A DNA stretch of 6,398 nucleotides from Thermomicrobiales bacterium (lineage in GTDB: Bacteria; Chloroflexota; Chloroflexia; Thermomicrobiales; UBA6265), in assembly GCA_025928535.1 (NCBI GenBank), contig JAICJJ010000173.1, positions 1 to 6,398 of the forward strand, given 5' to 3'. Made by a program: the position numbers and the translations under genes. Every line of letters begins with the position of its first letter. Position 1 is the first letter of the stretch. Below, piece after piece: positions 1 through 6,398 of the stretch. The notes below the pieces were generated by a model. That model ran no database searches. It saw only the letters and a list, made by a program, of their open reading frames with translations, and was not told the DNA's origin.

Positions 1-1
1 G

Positions 2-1393
2 CGGCAATCGAGTCTGGTCGGCTTCGAAGACGACGTGGCCACGGTCGCCGCGCCGAACACCTTCACCGCCTCGACGCTCGAGACCAGATTCGCCGGTCCC
101 GTGGAACGATGTCTGTCATCGGTGGTCGGCCGGCCCGTGCGCGTCGAGTTCGTCGTGCAGTCCGCGGACGGCGCCGATGGGTTGGCTGGCGACCTTCGCG
201 ACGATACCTCGTCGTTACTCGCCGGCGCCGCGACGACCCGACCGCGACTCGCTTCCACCCGTCCGACGCCTGCCGGGCCACGCGGCGGACCGTCGCCGGG
301 ACCTCAAGTCGGCGTCCGTGTTCCTCCGCCGCGCCAGATGCCGCTGGCCGCGCCGGCGGCGCGCGGCCTCAACCCGCGCTACATCTACGACACGTACGTC
401 GTCGGGTCGTCGAACCGATTCGCCCACGCGGCGTCGCTGGCCGTCGCCGAACATCCCGGCGGCAAGTACAACCCGTTTTTCGTCCATGGCGGCGTCGGGC
501 TGGGCAAGACGCACTTGCTGCATGCGATCGGCCATCGCGCGCTCGAAGCGGCGGCCGATCTGCAGGTTTCGTACGTGACGTCGGAAAAATTCACCAACGA
601 CCTGATCGCCGCGATCCGCCAGCAACGGATGGACGATTTTCGCGCCCGCTACCGCGAAATCGACATTCTGATGATCGACGACATTCAGTTCATCGCGGGC
701 AAGGAGAGCACCCAGGAAGAATTTTTTCACACCTTCAATCATCTGTATCAAGGCGGCAAACAGGTGATCATCACCAGCGACAAACCGCCGAAAGCGATCG
801 CCGCGCTCGAAGAACGGTTGCGGTCGCGCTTCGAAGGCGGCCTGATCGCCGACGTCCAGTTGCCTGACTACGAGATGCGAACCGCGATCCTGCGGCAAAA
901 AGGGGAGGAACTGGGCGTCATTCTGCCGGGCGACGTCGTCGAGTATGTCGCGCAAAAAGACCAGAGCAACATTCGCGAACTCGAAGGCGCCCTGAACAAG
1001 GTGATCGCCCGGGCGCAACTGGCCGGTCAGGCGATCACGCTGGCGCTGGCGATGGAAGCGCTGACCGATGCGTCGTTCGGCGTCCGGCGTGTGCCGGCGT
1101 CGCGGGTGGGCGTGCTCGATGCGGTGGTGCGCCACTACAAGATTCAATTGCGGGATCTGCTCGGGCGCGCCCGCACCAAAGACATCGTCTTGCCGCGCCA
1201 GGTTGCGATGTACCTGCTGCGGGAAGAGACGGGCGCCTCGCTGCTCGAAATCGGCCAGGAATTGGGCGGCCGCGACCATACGACCGTCCTGCACGGCATT
1301 CGGCAGGTCGAACGGGCGTTGTCGACCGACAACGCATTGCGGTCGGACATGCTGTCGATCCGGGAAGCGATCTTTTCCGCCGCTGCGAAGTGA
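2..1393 (+). CDS. dnaA: Chromosomal replication initiator protein DnaA (5' end outside window)
   Basis: DnaA is the AAA+ ATPase that binds DnaA boxes at oriC, opens the duplex and helps load the helicase. The reading frame is open from base 2 with no stop, and the residues before the GTG at 35 (LVGFEDD) continue a DnaA domain I strand, so the gene begins upstream and the GTG is not its start. Numbering from base 2: end of domain I about 1-53; a Pro/Arg/Gly-rich domain II linker about 54-116; AAA+ domain III from about 120 with Walker A GGVGLGKT (163-170), Walker B ILMIDD (222-227), sensor 1 ITSD (257-260), the arginine region LRSRF (273-277) and sensor 2 arginine in NIRELEG (about 325); domain IV with the DNA-binding signature [12 protein letters not shown] (422-433). 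All catalytic motifs are intact. The gene next door is a convergent cytochrome gene rather than the usual dnaN. Identification is firm; only the N-terminus is missing. Confidence 0.97.
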   Translation, partial: RQSSLVGFEDDVATVAAPNTFTASTLETRFAGPVERCLSSVVGRPVRVEFVVQSADGADGLAGDLRDDTSSLLAGAATTRPRLASTRPTPAGPRGGPSPGPQVGVRVPPPRQMPLAAPAARGLNPRYIYDTYVVGSSNRFAHAASLAVAEHPGGKYNPFFVHGGVGLGKTHLLHAIGHRALEAAADLQVSYVTSEKFTNDLIAAIRQQRMDDFRARYREIDILMIDDIQFIAGKESTQEEFFHTFNHLYQGGKQVIITSDKPPKAIAALEERLRSRFEGGLIADVQLPDYEMRTAILRQKGEELGVILPGDVVEYVAQKDQSNIRELEGALNKVIARAQLAGQAITLALAMEALTDASFGVRRVPASRVGVLDAVVRHYKIQLRDLLGRARTKDIVLPRQVAMYLLREETGASLLEIGQELGGRDHTTVLHGIRQVERALSTDNALRSDMLSIREAIFSAAAK

Positions 1394-1423
1394 CCGGAGG
1401 CGGCGAGTTCGAACGCCAGCGCG

Positions 1424-1894
1424 CTACTGGCCGCCGTTCGCGATGTAGGCCCCGATATCGCCGATCTGCCGGTTGCTGATCTCGGTCGTCTTGTATGGTC
1501 CGGGCGGCGTGTGTCCCTTGCCGTCGCGAATCAGCGCCTCGAGTTCGTCCAGGCTCATCTTGGCCGCGACCGGCTGCAACGCCTTGACGTCCGGCGCGCT
1601 GCCGCCTTGGGAATGGCAGCCGGAACACCACGTCTGGAATTGCGTGCCGCCTTGGGTGACATCGCCGAGCGCGGCCAGGCCGCCGGTGGTGTTCGGGCTC
1701 GCCGCCTCTTTCGCCCGCTCGGTGGCGTCGGCGATGGCGGTGTTGGTCGCGGCGGCGAGTTCCTCCGCGGAGGGAGTCGGCGTCGGCGTGATGCCAAGCG
1801 CCTGGTTGATTTGCTCTTCCGAGGCGCGGCCACAGGCGGCGAGGCCGATGGCGAGGGATATCACCATGACAAGGATCGTTGCCCGGCCTCGCAT
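1424..1894 (-). CDS. Lipoprotein cytochrome c, single heme
   Basis: Predicted membrane-anchored electron carrier of 156 aa, acting on the outer face of the cytoplasmic membrane. Residues 1-21 form a lipoprotein signal peptide (MRGR, hydrophobic core, lipobox LAAC with Cys21). A TPTPTP linker (36-41) and an Ala/Glu-rich helical stretch (about 43-65) follow, then a small cytochrome c domain with the heme-binding CSGCH (90-94) and a C-terminal helix ending [11 protein letters not shown]. The usual MPxF-type methionine ligand is absent: the matching segment reads HTPPGPY (128-134). I chose the ATG at 1894 because the signal peptide starts there and GGGGGAG (1905-1911) lies 10 nt upstream. A longer frame to a TTG at 1981 would put about 29 charged residues before the signal peptide. 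Lgt, which would lipidate Cys21, is encoded just upstream. The redox partner is unknown; class I cytochrome c is the best family call. Confidence 0.87.
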   Translation of the reverse strand: MRGRATILVMVISLAIGLAACGRASEEQINQALGITPTPTPSAEELAAATNTAIADATERAKEAASPNTTGGLAALGDVTQGGTQFQTWCSGCHSQGGSAPDVKALQPVAAKMSLDELEALIRDGKGHTPPGPYKTTEISNRQIGDIGAYIANGGQ

Positions 1895-1904
1895 CTGCGT
1901 TTGG

Positions 1905-1911
1905 CTCCCCC
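1905..1911 (-). promoter_or_regulatory. Ribosome binding site of the cytochrome c gene
   Basis: GGGGGAG on the - strand, 10 nt before the ATG at 1894. It decides the start: the in-frame TTG at 1981 and ATG at 1924 would both add a charged leader ahead of the signal peptide. Confidence 0.65.
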
Positions 1912-2010
1912 GATTCGCTCGCATCCCGTCCGTATCGCCACGCAAATCGCCAACGCTGCCGCCAAGGCGGATCAGTGACAAGGTTCGGGGCGAATCGTTG
2001 TGGCTTGCGG

Positions 2011-2039
2011 AACGTATCAGCGGCGCCGCCGGGTGTCAA
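2011..2039 (-). promoter_or_regulatory. Candidate sigma-70-type promoter for the cytochrome c gene
   Basis: On the - strand, a perfect -35 TTGACA (2034-2039) is followed after 17 bp by TACGTT (2011-2016), with TGA directly before it as an extended -10. The -10 itself matches the consensus at only three of six positions. It begins four bases past the lgt stop codon and would start transcription near 2004, giving a leader of about 110 nt. That leader contains a small perfect inverted repeat, CCGCC-TT-GGCGG (1959-1970). Predicted from sequence only. Confidence 0.5.
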
Positions 2040-2043
2040 TCGG

Positions 2044-2880
2044 TCAGGCGTCGGCGGCGCCGACTTCGGGCGCGCCCGCGGCCTCGGGTTGGTGATGCCG
2101 CGCGACGGTTCTGGTGGCGATGAAGCCGACAATTCCCGTCAGCACGAGGCCGGCGCTGATCCAGAGCGCGGCCGGGAATGGGCCGATGAAGAGGCTGTCG
2201 GTGCGCATGCGCTCGATGATGAAGCGGGCGACCCCGTAGAAGATCAGGTAACACCACAACCCGTCGCCGGAGCGGAGGCGCGGATCGCGCGGAATCCGGA
2301 TCGCCAGCCACCCGAGGACGAGCGCGTTCACCAGATCGAAGAGCGATTCGTAGAGAAATGTCGGATGGAAATGGGTTGCCGCCAGGTACTCTGGCGGCCG
2401 GTGCGCGAGATCGATTGCGACGCCCCAGGGCAGCGAGGTCGGCGTGCCGAACGCTTCCTGATTGGCCCAGTTGCCCCAGCGGCCGATGGCCTGGGCGAGC
2501 GCGACGCCGGGCATCACGACATCGGCCCAGGCGAGCGGCGGCTGCGCGCGACGATGACAAAGATAGAGAAACATCAGGGAGCCGCCGGCCAGCGCGCCGT
2601 GGATCGTCATGCCGCCGAGACGAAAATTGATCGCCTCGGCCGGATGAGCAAGAAAATAGTCGAAGCGCAACAAGACATAATAGAGGCGGGCGCCGATGAT
2701 CCCGGCGAAGACGATCCAGGGAGCGGCGTCGAGCGCGAATTCCGGATCGAGCCCGCGGCGGATCGCCAGCGAGCGGGCGACGATGACGGCCGCGACGATC
2801 CCGGTGAGGATGAAGATCGCGTACCAGCGGACCGCGATGCCGAAGAGCGAAAATGCGACCGGGTCAGCCGGCGAGGGCAT
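2044..2880 (-). CDS. lgt: Prolipoprotein diacylglyceryl transferase Lgt
   Basis: Lgt moves the diacylglyceryl group of phosphatidylglycerol onto the lipobox cysteine of prolipoproteins, the first step of lipoprotein maturation in the cytoplasmic membrane. The 278 aa length is normal for the family. The family signature [13 protein letters not shown] lies at 133-145 and includes the arginine, asparagine and glutamate equivalent to E. coli R143, N146 and E151. GGMTIHG (89-95) carries the conserved histidine (H94), WYAI (19-22) the N-terminal tyrosine, and R219/R226 match the spacing of E. coli R239/R246. About seven hydrophobic segments are visible (for example 21-40, 54-71, 95-108, 181-194, 208-223, 235-255). 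The ATG at 2880 is the first possible start, since an in-frame TGA lies nine bases upstream; GGTGA (2887-2891) six bases before it can serve as ribosome binding site. It follows the kinase gene by 48 bp and precedes a lipoprotein gene, a likely substrate. Confidence 0.97.
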   Translation of the reverse strand: MPSPADPVAFSLFGIAVRWYAIFILTGIVAAVIVARSLAIRRGLDPEFALDAAPWIVFAGIIGARLYYVLLRFDYFLAHPAEAINFRLGGMTIHGALAGGSLMFLYLCHRRAQPPLAWADVVMPGVALAQAIGRWGNWANQEAFGTPTSLPWGVAIDLAHRPPEYLAATHFHPTFLYESLFDLVNALVLGWLAIRIPRDPRLRSGDGLWCYLIFYGVARFIIERMRTDSLFIGPFPAALWISAGLVLTGIVGFIATRTVARHHQPEAAGAPEVGAADA

Positions 2881-2928
2881 AAGCGTTCACCATCTCATCG
2901 CGCCGTTGGGCTTGGAGTTTCGTCTGCA

Positions 2929-3906
2929 TCAGCGGCTTGCGCTCGCCACGAACGCATCGAGTTCGGAGCGGGTGGGGAGGGCCTCCCACGCGCCGGGCTT
3001 CGTCGTCGCCAGCGCCCCGGCCGCGGAAGCGTAGCGAAGATCGGCGTCGGTCGCTTCGCGCCAGTCACCGTCGAGGAGCCGGATGAGAAGCGCCGCCGTG
3101 AAGGCGTCGCCCGCTCCGGTCGGTTCGACCGCGTCGACCCGCATCGCCGGCACGTGACGGACGGTCCGCATTTGCCGGGTCGCGTACCAGCAGCCGCGCT
3201 CGCCGTCGGTCAACACCACCAATGCGGCCGGCGTGTCGGTCAGCAGGCGTTCCACAGCCGTCTCTGGCGTCACGCTCGGATCGATCATGCCCCGCGCATC
3301 GTCGAGACTCAACTTGAGCACGGTCGTTCGCGCCAGGATCGGCTGGCAGGCCTGGCGGGCATCGTCGAGCGAGCGCCAGAGCGTCGGCCGCAGGTTGACG
3401 TCGAAACAGACGGGAACGCCCGACTCGGCGGCGATCTCGACGGCGCGGCCGATCGCCTGCCGTGATGGCGCTTCCGACAAGGCTACCGAGCCGACGACGA
3501 TCGCCGCGAGCGCCGGGATGCCCGCCTGTTCGGCGTCTTCCGGCGACAGCAGCATGTCGGCGGCGCGGAGCAGCCAGAAATGGCCATCGCCGCGCGCGTC
3601 CTTCCAGGCGAACGCCAGCGATGTCGCCCGGTCGTCGGTGGCGCGCAGACGCGAGACATCGACCCCGTTCGCCGCGAGGCCCGCCCGGAGTTTGGCGCCA
3701 AAGGGATCGGCGCCGACAACCCCGCAAAAGGCGCTGGCGGCGCCGAGACGGGCGAGCGCGACCGCCACGTTCGACGGCGCGCCGCCCATCCGGGCGGAAA
3801 ATTCGGACGCGGCTTCCAGCGAACGGGACCCATCCGCGACGATGAGATCGATCAACGTTTCGCCAAGCGACACAATCTCGCGCCGGTCGCGTGCGGCTTC
3901 CCGCAT
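2929..3906 (-). CDS. PfkB/ribokinase-family carbohydrate kinase, fructokinase-like
   Basis: Cytoplasmic kinase of 325 aa predicted to phosphorylate a sugar or sugar acid with ATP. Numbering from the ATG at 3906: an N-terminal IVSLGETLIDL strand; the substrate-site glycine motif GGAPSNVAVALARLG (41-55); the mid-domain FDVNLRPTLW (168-177), typical of fructokinase-like members; and the ATP/anion-hole motif EPTGAGDAF (261-269), with the predicted catalytic base Asp267. The motif has Glu where most members have Asp or Asn at its first position, a conservative change. Fructokinase is the nearest subgroup by its C-terminal TKPGAWEALPTRSELDAF, but 2-keto-3-deoxygluconate kinase or IolC-like activity cannot be excluded, so no symbol is given. 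The start was chosen by GGCGAG (3916-3921) nine bases upstream. A TTG at 3915 overlapping the rel stop is possible but would sit directly on that ribosome binding site. The five-base gap to rel suggests translational coupling. Confidence 0.92.
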   Translation of the reverse strand: MREAARDRREIVSLGETLIDLIVADGSRSLEAASEFSARMGGAPSNVAVALARLGAASAFCGVVGADPFGAKLRAGLAANGVDVSRLRATDDRATSLAFAWKDARGDGHFWLLRAADMLLSPEDAEQAGIPALAAIVVGSVALSEAPSRQAIGRAVEIAAESGVPVCFDVNLRPTLWRSLDDARQACQPILARTTVLKLSLDDARGMIDPSVTPETAVERLLTDTPAALVVLTDGERGCWYATRQMRTVRHVPAMRVDAVEPTGAGDAFTAALLIRLLDGDWREATDADLRYASAAGALATTKPGAWEALPTRSELDAFVASASR

Positions 3907-3911
3907 GTCGC

Positions 3912-6209
3912 TCAACTCGCCGCGGCGCGGATCGGAGCCGCGCTCGCGTCGCGCCGGACCTCGTAGACGTCGCGAATGCCTTCGAGTTTGCGCAAGATCT
4001 TGCTGAGTTGGCCGATGCCTTCGACCTCGACGGTGACTAACAGCGTCACCGTCCGATCGTCCTGGGTGGTCGTCAGGACGGAGACGATGTTGACCCGCTC
4101 ATCCGCCAGGAACGTGCTGACGTCCTTGAGCAAGCCGACCCGATCCCAGGCGCGAACGTGGACCGTGACTGGAAACGTGTCTTGCCCGTAGTCGCCCCAA
4201 TTGACCGGAATCAGCCGTTCCGGATCGGACAGCGACGCGATGTTGGGGCAATCTTGCCGGTGGACCGTGATGCCGCGTCCGCGAGTGACGTAGCCGATGA
4301 TCGGGTCGCCGTTGACCGGCTTGCAGCAAGTGGCGAGGTTCGTCAGCAAGTCGCCGACGCCCATCACCTGGAGCCGCGCCGGCGTGCGCGGCACGTCGAT
4401 CGTGGGCGACGGCGCCAGCACCTCTTTTTCGCGGCCCTGATCGAGGCGGGCGGCGATCTGCTGCGGTGAGACCGCGCCGTAACCGATGGCGGCGAGAAAA
4501 TCGTCGACTTTCGGGTATTGGGGAAACGCCTTGAGAATTTCCTCGAACTTCAAGTCGAGGCTCAGGCGACGCAATTCCCGCTCGAGAATGTCGCGGCCCT
4601 GACTGATGTTTTCGTCCCGTTCCTGACTGCGGAACCAGCGCCGAATCTTTTCCCGAGCAGAAGCCGTCGTCACGAATTCGGACGAGGTCAGCAGCCAGTC
4701 ACGGCTCGGCCCCACCTTGGCGTTGCTTGTCTGGATCCGGACCACTTCGCCGTTCTGGAGCCGGTAGTCGAGCGGCACCATCTTGTCGTTGACTTTGGCT
4801 CCGACGCACTGGTGGCCGACCTCGGTGTGGATGCGGTAGGCGAAATCGACCGGAGTCGCGCCGGCCGGCAACTCGATGATGTCGCCGGCCGGAGTGAAGA
4901 CGTAGATCATTTCCTTGAAGACATCGGATTTGAGCGATTCGACGAATTCTTCCGCGTCGGCGACCTGGTCGCGCCAGTCCATCAACTGGCGGAGCCAGGC
5001 GACTTTGGCTTCGACGCGGGCGTCGGCCTTGCCGCCTTCCTTGTAGCGCCAGTGGGCGGCGACGCCATATTCGGCGATGCGATGCATTTCCCAGGTGCGA
5101 ATCTGGATTTCGATCGCGCGGCCGTCCGGCCCGATCACCGCCGTATGGAGCGACTGGTAGAGGCTTTCTTTCGGCGTCGCGATATAGTCGTCGAATTCGC
5201 CTGGGATGGGATGCCACATTTCGTGGATGATGCCGAGCGCCCCGTAGCAGTCCTTGCGATCGTCCACCAGGATGCGCAAGCCGATGACGTCATAGATTTC
5301 GTCGAAACTACGCCGTTTTTGCCGCATCTTGCGATAGATCGAATAGATGTGCTTGGTGCGGCCGGTGATTTCCGCTTTGATGCCGGCGGCTTCGAGCCGG
5401 TCCATCAGCACGGCTTTGACTTTGGCGATGTATGGCTCGCTGTCGCGGCCGCGTTTGTCGAATTCGGTATGAAGCGCTTCCCAGGCTTGCGGATTGAGAT
5501 AACGGAAGGAGAGATCTTCCAATTCCGACTTGATCTGCCAGATGCCCAGCCGGTTGGCGAGGGGCGCATAAATCTCGACCGTCTGCGTCGCGATGCGTTG
5601 CTGTTTTTCGGGCGGCAACGCGTCGAGCGTGCGCATGTTGTGGAGGCGGTCGGCCAACTTGATCAGGACGACGCCGATGTCGTCGACCATCGCCAGAAAC
5701 ATCTTCCGCAAGCTCTCGGCCTGATTCGCCTTTTCGCGGGAGGCGGCGCTCTCCGCCGCGTCGCCGGTCCAAGGCAGGCGGCTCAACTTGGTGACGCCAT
5801 CGACCAGACTGGCGACGCGGCGACCGAATTGACGTTCGACCTCGTCAAGCGTGCAGGCGGTGTCTTCGACCGCGTCGTGCAGCAGCCCGGCGGCGACGGT
5901 TTCCGGATCGAGTTGCATGCGCGCCAGGGTGGTCGCCACTTCGATCGGATGAACGACGTAGGGCTCGCCCGACTTGCGCGAGGAACCCGCGTGGACGCGG
6001 ACCGCAAAATCCGCCGCGCGATCGACGAGATCGGAATGCGCGTGCGATGCCGCCGCGGCGGTTGCCGCGTGCAGGCGATCGAGCGCGGCGCAGATGTCGG
6101 GATCGGGCGCGATGTCTTGCGCCTCCGGCAGACGGAGGACGGTTCCGTCTTCGGTGCTGGAGGCTCGCAGTTTGGTTGCGGCGGAGGCGGTTTTGCTCCG
6201 GGCTGGCAT
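3912..6209 (-). CDS. rel: Bifunctional (p)ppGpp synthetase/hydrolase, RelA/SpoT family
   Basis: Long RSH protein (765 aa) that makes and breaks the alarmone (p)ppGpp in the stringent response. Domains from the ATG at 6209: HD hydrolase with VVHPIEVA (His87), LLHDAVEDT (His111, Asp112, Glu115, Asp116) and LADRLHNMRTL (Asp187, Asn191), all expected metal and catalytic residues present; synthetase with TGRTKHIYSIYRKM (about 282-295), EFDD (338-341), YQSLHT (351-356) and EIQIRTWEMHRIAEYG (367-382); TGS domain (about 433-495, FTPAGDIIELPAGATP); helical region; zinc-finger-like CC domain with CC (628-629) and Cys654; C-terminal ACT domain (about 678-751). EFDD is the motif reported for synthetase-only RelA, where bifunctional enzymes usually have RxKD. 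The frame extends to 6380, but the predicted promoter lies inside that extension, so the ATG at 6209 (preceded by GGGAG) is preferred. Likely first gene of an operon with the kinase and lgt. Confidence 0.96.
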   Translation of the reverse strand: MPARSKTASAATKLRASSTEDGTVLRLPEAQDIAPDPDICAALDRLHAATAAAASHAHSDLVDRAADFAVRVHAGSSRKSGEPYVVHPIEVATTLARMQLDPETVAAGLLHDAVEDTACTLDEVERQFGRRVASLVDGVTKLSRLPWTGDAAESAASREKANQAESLRKMFLAMVDDIGVVLIKLADRLHNMRTLDALPPEKQQRIATQTVEIYAPLANRLGIWQIKSELEDLSFRYLNPQAWEALHTEFDKRGRDSEPYIAKVKAVLMDRLEAAGIKAEITGRTKHIYSIYRKMRQKRRSFDEIYDVIGLRILVDDRKDCYGALGIIHEMWHPIPGEFDDYIATPKESLYQSLHTAVIGPDGRAIEIQIRTWEMHRIAEYGVAAHWRYKEGGKADARVEAKVAWLRQLMDWRDQVADAEEFVESLKSDVFKEMIYVFTPAGDIIELPAGATPVDFAYRIHTEVGHQCVGAKVNDKMVPLDYRLQNGEVVRIQTSNAKVGPSRDWLLTSSEFVTTASAREKIRRWFRSQERDENISQGRDILERELRRLSLDLKFEEILKAFPQYPKVDDFLAAIGYGAVSPQQIAARLDQGREKEVLAPSPTIDVPRTPARLQVMGVGDLLTNLATCCKPVNGDPIIGYVTRGRGITVHRQDCPNIASLSDPERLIPVNWGDYGQDTFPVTVHVRAWDRVGLLKDVSTFLADERVNIVSVLTTTQDDRTVTLLVTVEVEGIGQLSKILRKLEGIRDVYEVRRDASAAPIRAAAS
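3916..3921 (-). promoter_or_regulatory. Ribosome binding site of the kinase gene, inside the rel 3' end
   Basis: GGCGAG on the - strand lies within the last rel codons and nine bases before the ATG at 3906. The position favours that ATG over the TTG at 3915 and fits re-initiation by ribosomes finishing rel. Confidence 0.6.
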
Positions 6210-6212
6210 GGG

Positions 6213-6217
6213 CTCCC
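6213..6217 (-). promoter_or_regulatory. Candidate ribosome binding site of rel
   Basis: GGGAG on the - strand precedes the ATG at 6209 with only three bases between, shorter than usual. It is the only Shine-Dalgarno-like stretch near any in-frame start downstream of the predicted promoter, so it supports 6209, but the tight spacing may mean weak initiation. Confidence 0.45.
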
Positions 6218-6243
6218 GGTCACTCGCGGCGACTACTTTGCCG

Positions 6244-6259
6244 TGCAAAGTTATGCAAA
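6244..6259 (-). promoter_or_regulatory. Direct repeat at the rel transcription start, possible operator
   Basis: The - strand reads TTTGCATAACTTTGCA: two copies of TTTGCA whose starts are 10 bp apart, one helical turn. They run from the last base of the -10 box across the predicted start site near 6252. A repeat in this place could bind a repressor, but no regulator is encoded nearby and two short copies may be chance. Confidence 0.3.
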
Positions 6260-6287
6260 TTGTAGGGGCGCGATTCTGCAACGTCAA
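6259..6287 (-). promoter_or_regulatory. Sigma-70-type promoter of the rel operon
   Basis: On the - strand, TTGACG (6282-6287, five of six consensus bases) and TACAAT (6259-6264, five of six) are separated by exactly 17 bp. Transcription would start near 6252, giving a leader of about 43 nt before the rel ATG at 6209. The AT-rich -10 region stands out from its very GC-rich surroundings. It probably drives rel, the kinase and lgt together. Confidence 0.72.
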
Positions 6288-6342
6288 CGACGATGACGGC
6301 CACCGCCGCGCGTCGAGTTGTTGCGGCATGGCCGCCGGTCGA

Positions 6343-6385
6343 GGCACGGCACGCCGTGCCCGATCGGCCCCCAGGCCCATCGGGC
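6343..6385. repeat. GC-rich palindromic element with two overlapping inverted repeats
   Basis: GGCACGGC-AC-GCCGTGCC (6343-6360) is a perfect 8-bp inverted repeat with a 2-bp centre. Overlapping its right end, GCCCGAT (6358-6364) pairs with ATCGGGC (6379-6385) around a 14-base loop. The element lies upstream of the rel promoter, outside any gene I accept. It could be a dispersed REP-like repeat, a terminator arm for a gene beyond the edge, or a binding site. No second copy is present in this window, so the repeat nature is a guess. Confidence 0.4.
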
Positions 6386-6398
6386 GGGGGTGGCGTAC

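Noticed and set aside
1415..1431. Hairpin GCCAG-N7-CTGGC between dnaA and the cytochrome gene as a two-way terminator
   Set aside because: The stem is only 5 bp, has no T-run on either side and overlaps the last codons of the cytochrome gene; too weak to call.
1394..2043. Origin of replication or DnaA-box cluster near dnaA
   Set aside because: I found no TTATCCACA-like boxes and no AT-rich unwinding region; the area is mostly a coding gene.
1035..2132. Open frame of 365 codons on the - strand across the dnaA 3' end, cytochrome gene and lgt 3' end
   Set aside because: It overlaps three real genes in another frame, and its product is a low-complexity Arg/Pro-rich shadow.
1879..3465. Open frame of 528 codons on the + strand opposite lgt and the kinase
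   Set aside because: It crosses two well-supported genes and their spacer in antisense, and its product is Arg/Gly/Asp-rich without any motif.
3907..3915. TTG at 3915 as the kinase start, overlapping the rel stop
   Set aside because: Possible, but the only ribosome binding site (3916-3921) would directly abut it, while it is well placed for the ATG at 3906.
4518..6296. Long open frame (592 codons) on the + strand opposite rel
   Set aside because: It is fully antisense to an unmistakable Rel protein, shows no recognisable domain, and is the kind of long frame that GC-rich coding DNA produces on the opposite strand.
6210..6380. N-terminal extension of Rel by 57 residues
   Set aside because: The extension contains the near-consensus promoter and predicted start site near 6252, so it would not be in the transcript, and it has no resemblance to RSH N-termini.

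Overview
The window looks like an ordinary chromosomal segment of a high-GC bacterium, most likely a member of the Chloroflexota (Thermomicrobia or Sphaerobacter-like). This placement is inferred from three things. The DnaA reads RFEGGL where many phyla have RFEWGL. A lipoprotein has a TPTPTP linker behind its lipobox. The Rel synthetase carries EFDD next to a complete hydrolase domain. No marker gene here settles the phylum.

Layout from left to right: a dnaA gene on the + strand, missing its 5' end because the window starts inside it (2-1393). It converges on four genes that all read on the - strand. In transcription order from the right edge these are rel (ppGpp synthetase/hydrolase, 6209-3912), a PfkB-family sugar kinase (3906-2929), lgt (prolipoprotein diacylglyceryl transferase, 2880-2044) and a small lipoprotein cytochrome c (1894-1424). 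The 189 bases right of the rel start hold the rel promoter, a short direct repeat over its start site, and a GC-rich palindromic element near the window edge. No stretch over 300 bases lacks a gene.

Rel and the kinase are separated by five bases and lgt follows after 48, so these three probably form one operon driven by a near-consensus promoter (TTGACG, 17 bp, TACAAT). The cytochrome gene lies 149 bp further on and has its own candidate promoter, whose perfect TTGACA -35 box sits just past the lgt stop. The functional links are modest but clear. Rel sets growth rate through (p)ppGpp, DnaA starts replication, and Lgt adds the lipid anchor that the cytochrome next door needs.

I do not see a new defence system, mobile element or other undescribed multi-gene system. 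The points most worth a second look are the mixed signature of Rel (intact HD hydrolase plus EFDD, a motif reported for synthetase-only RelA), the missing methionine ligand in the cytochrome c, the operator-like direct repeat at the rel promoter, and the palindrome at the right edge.
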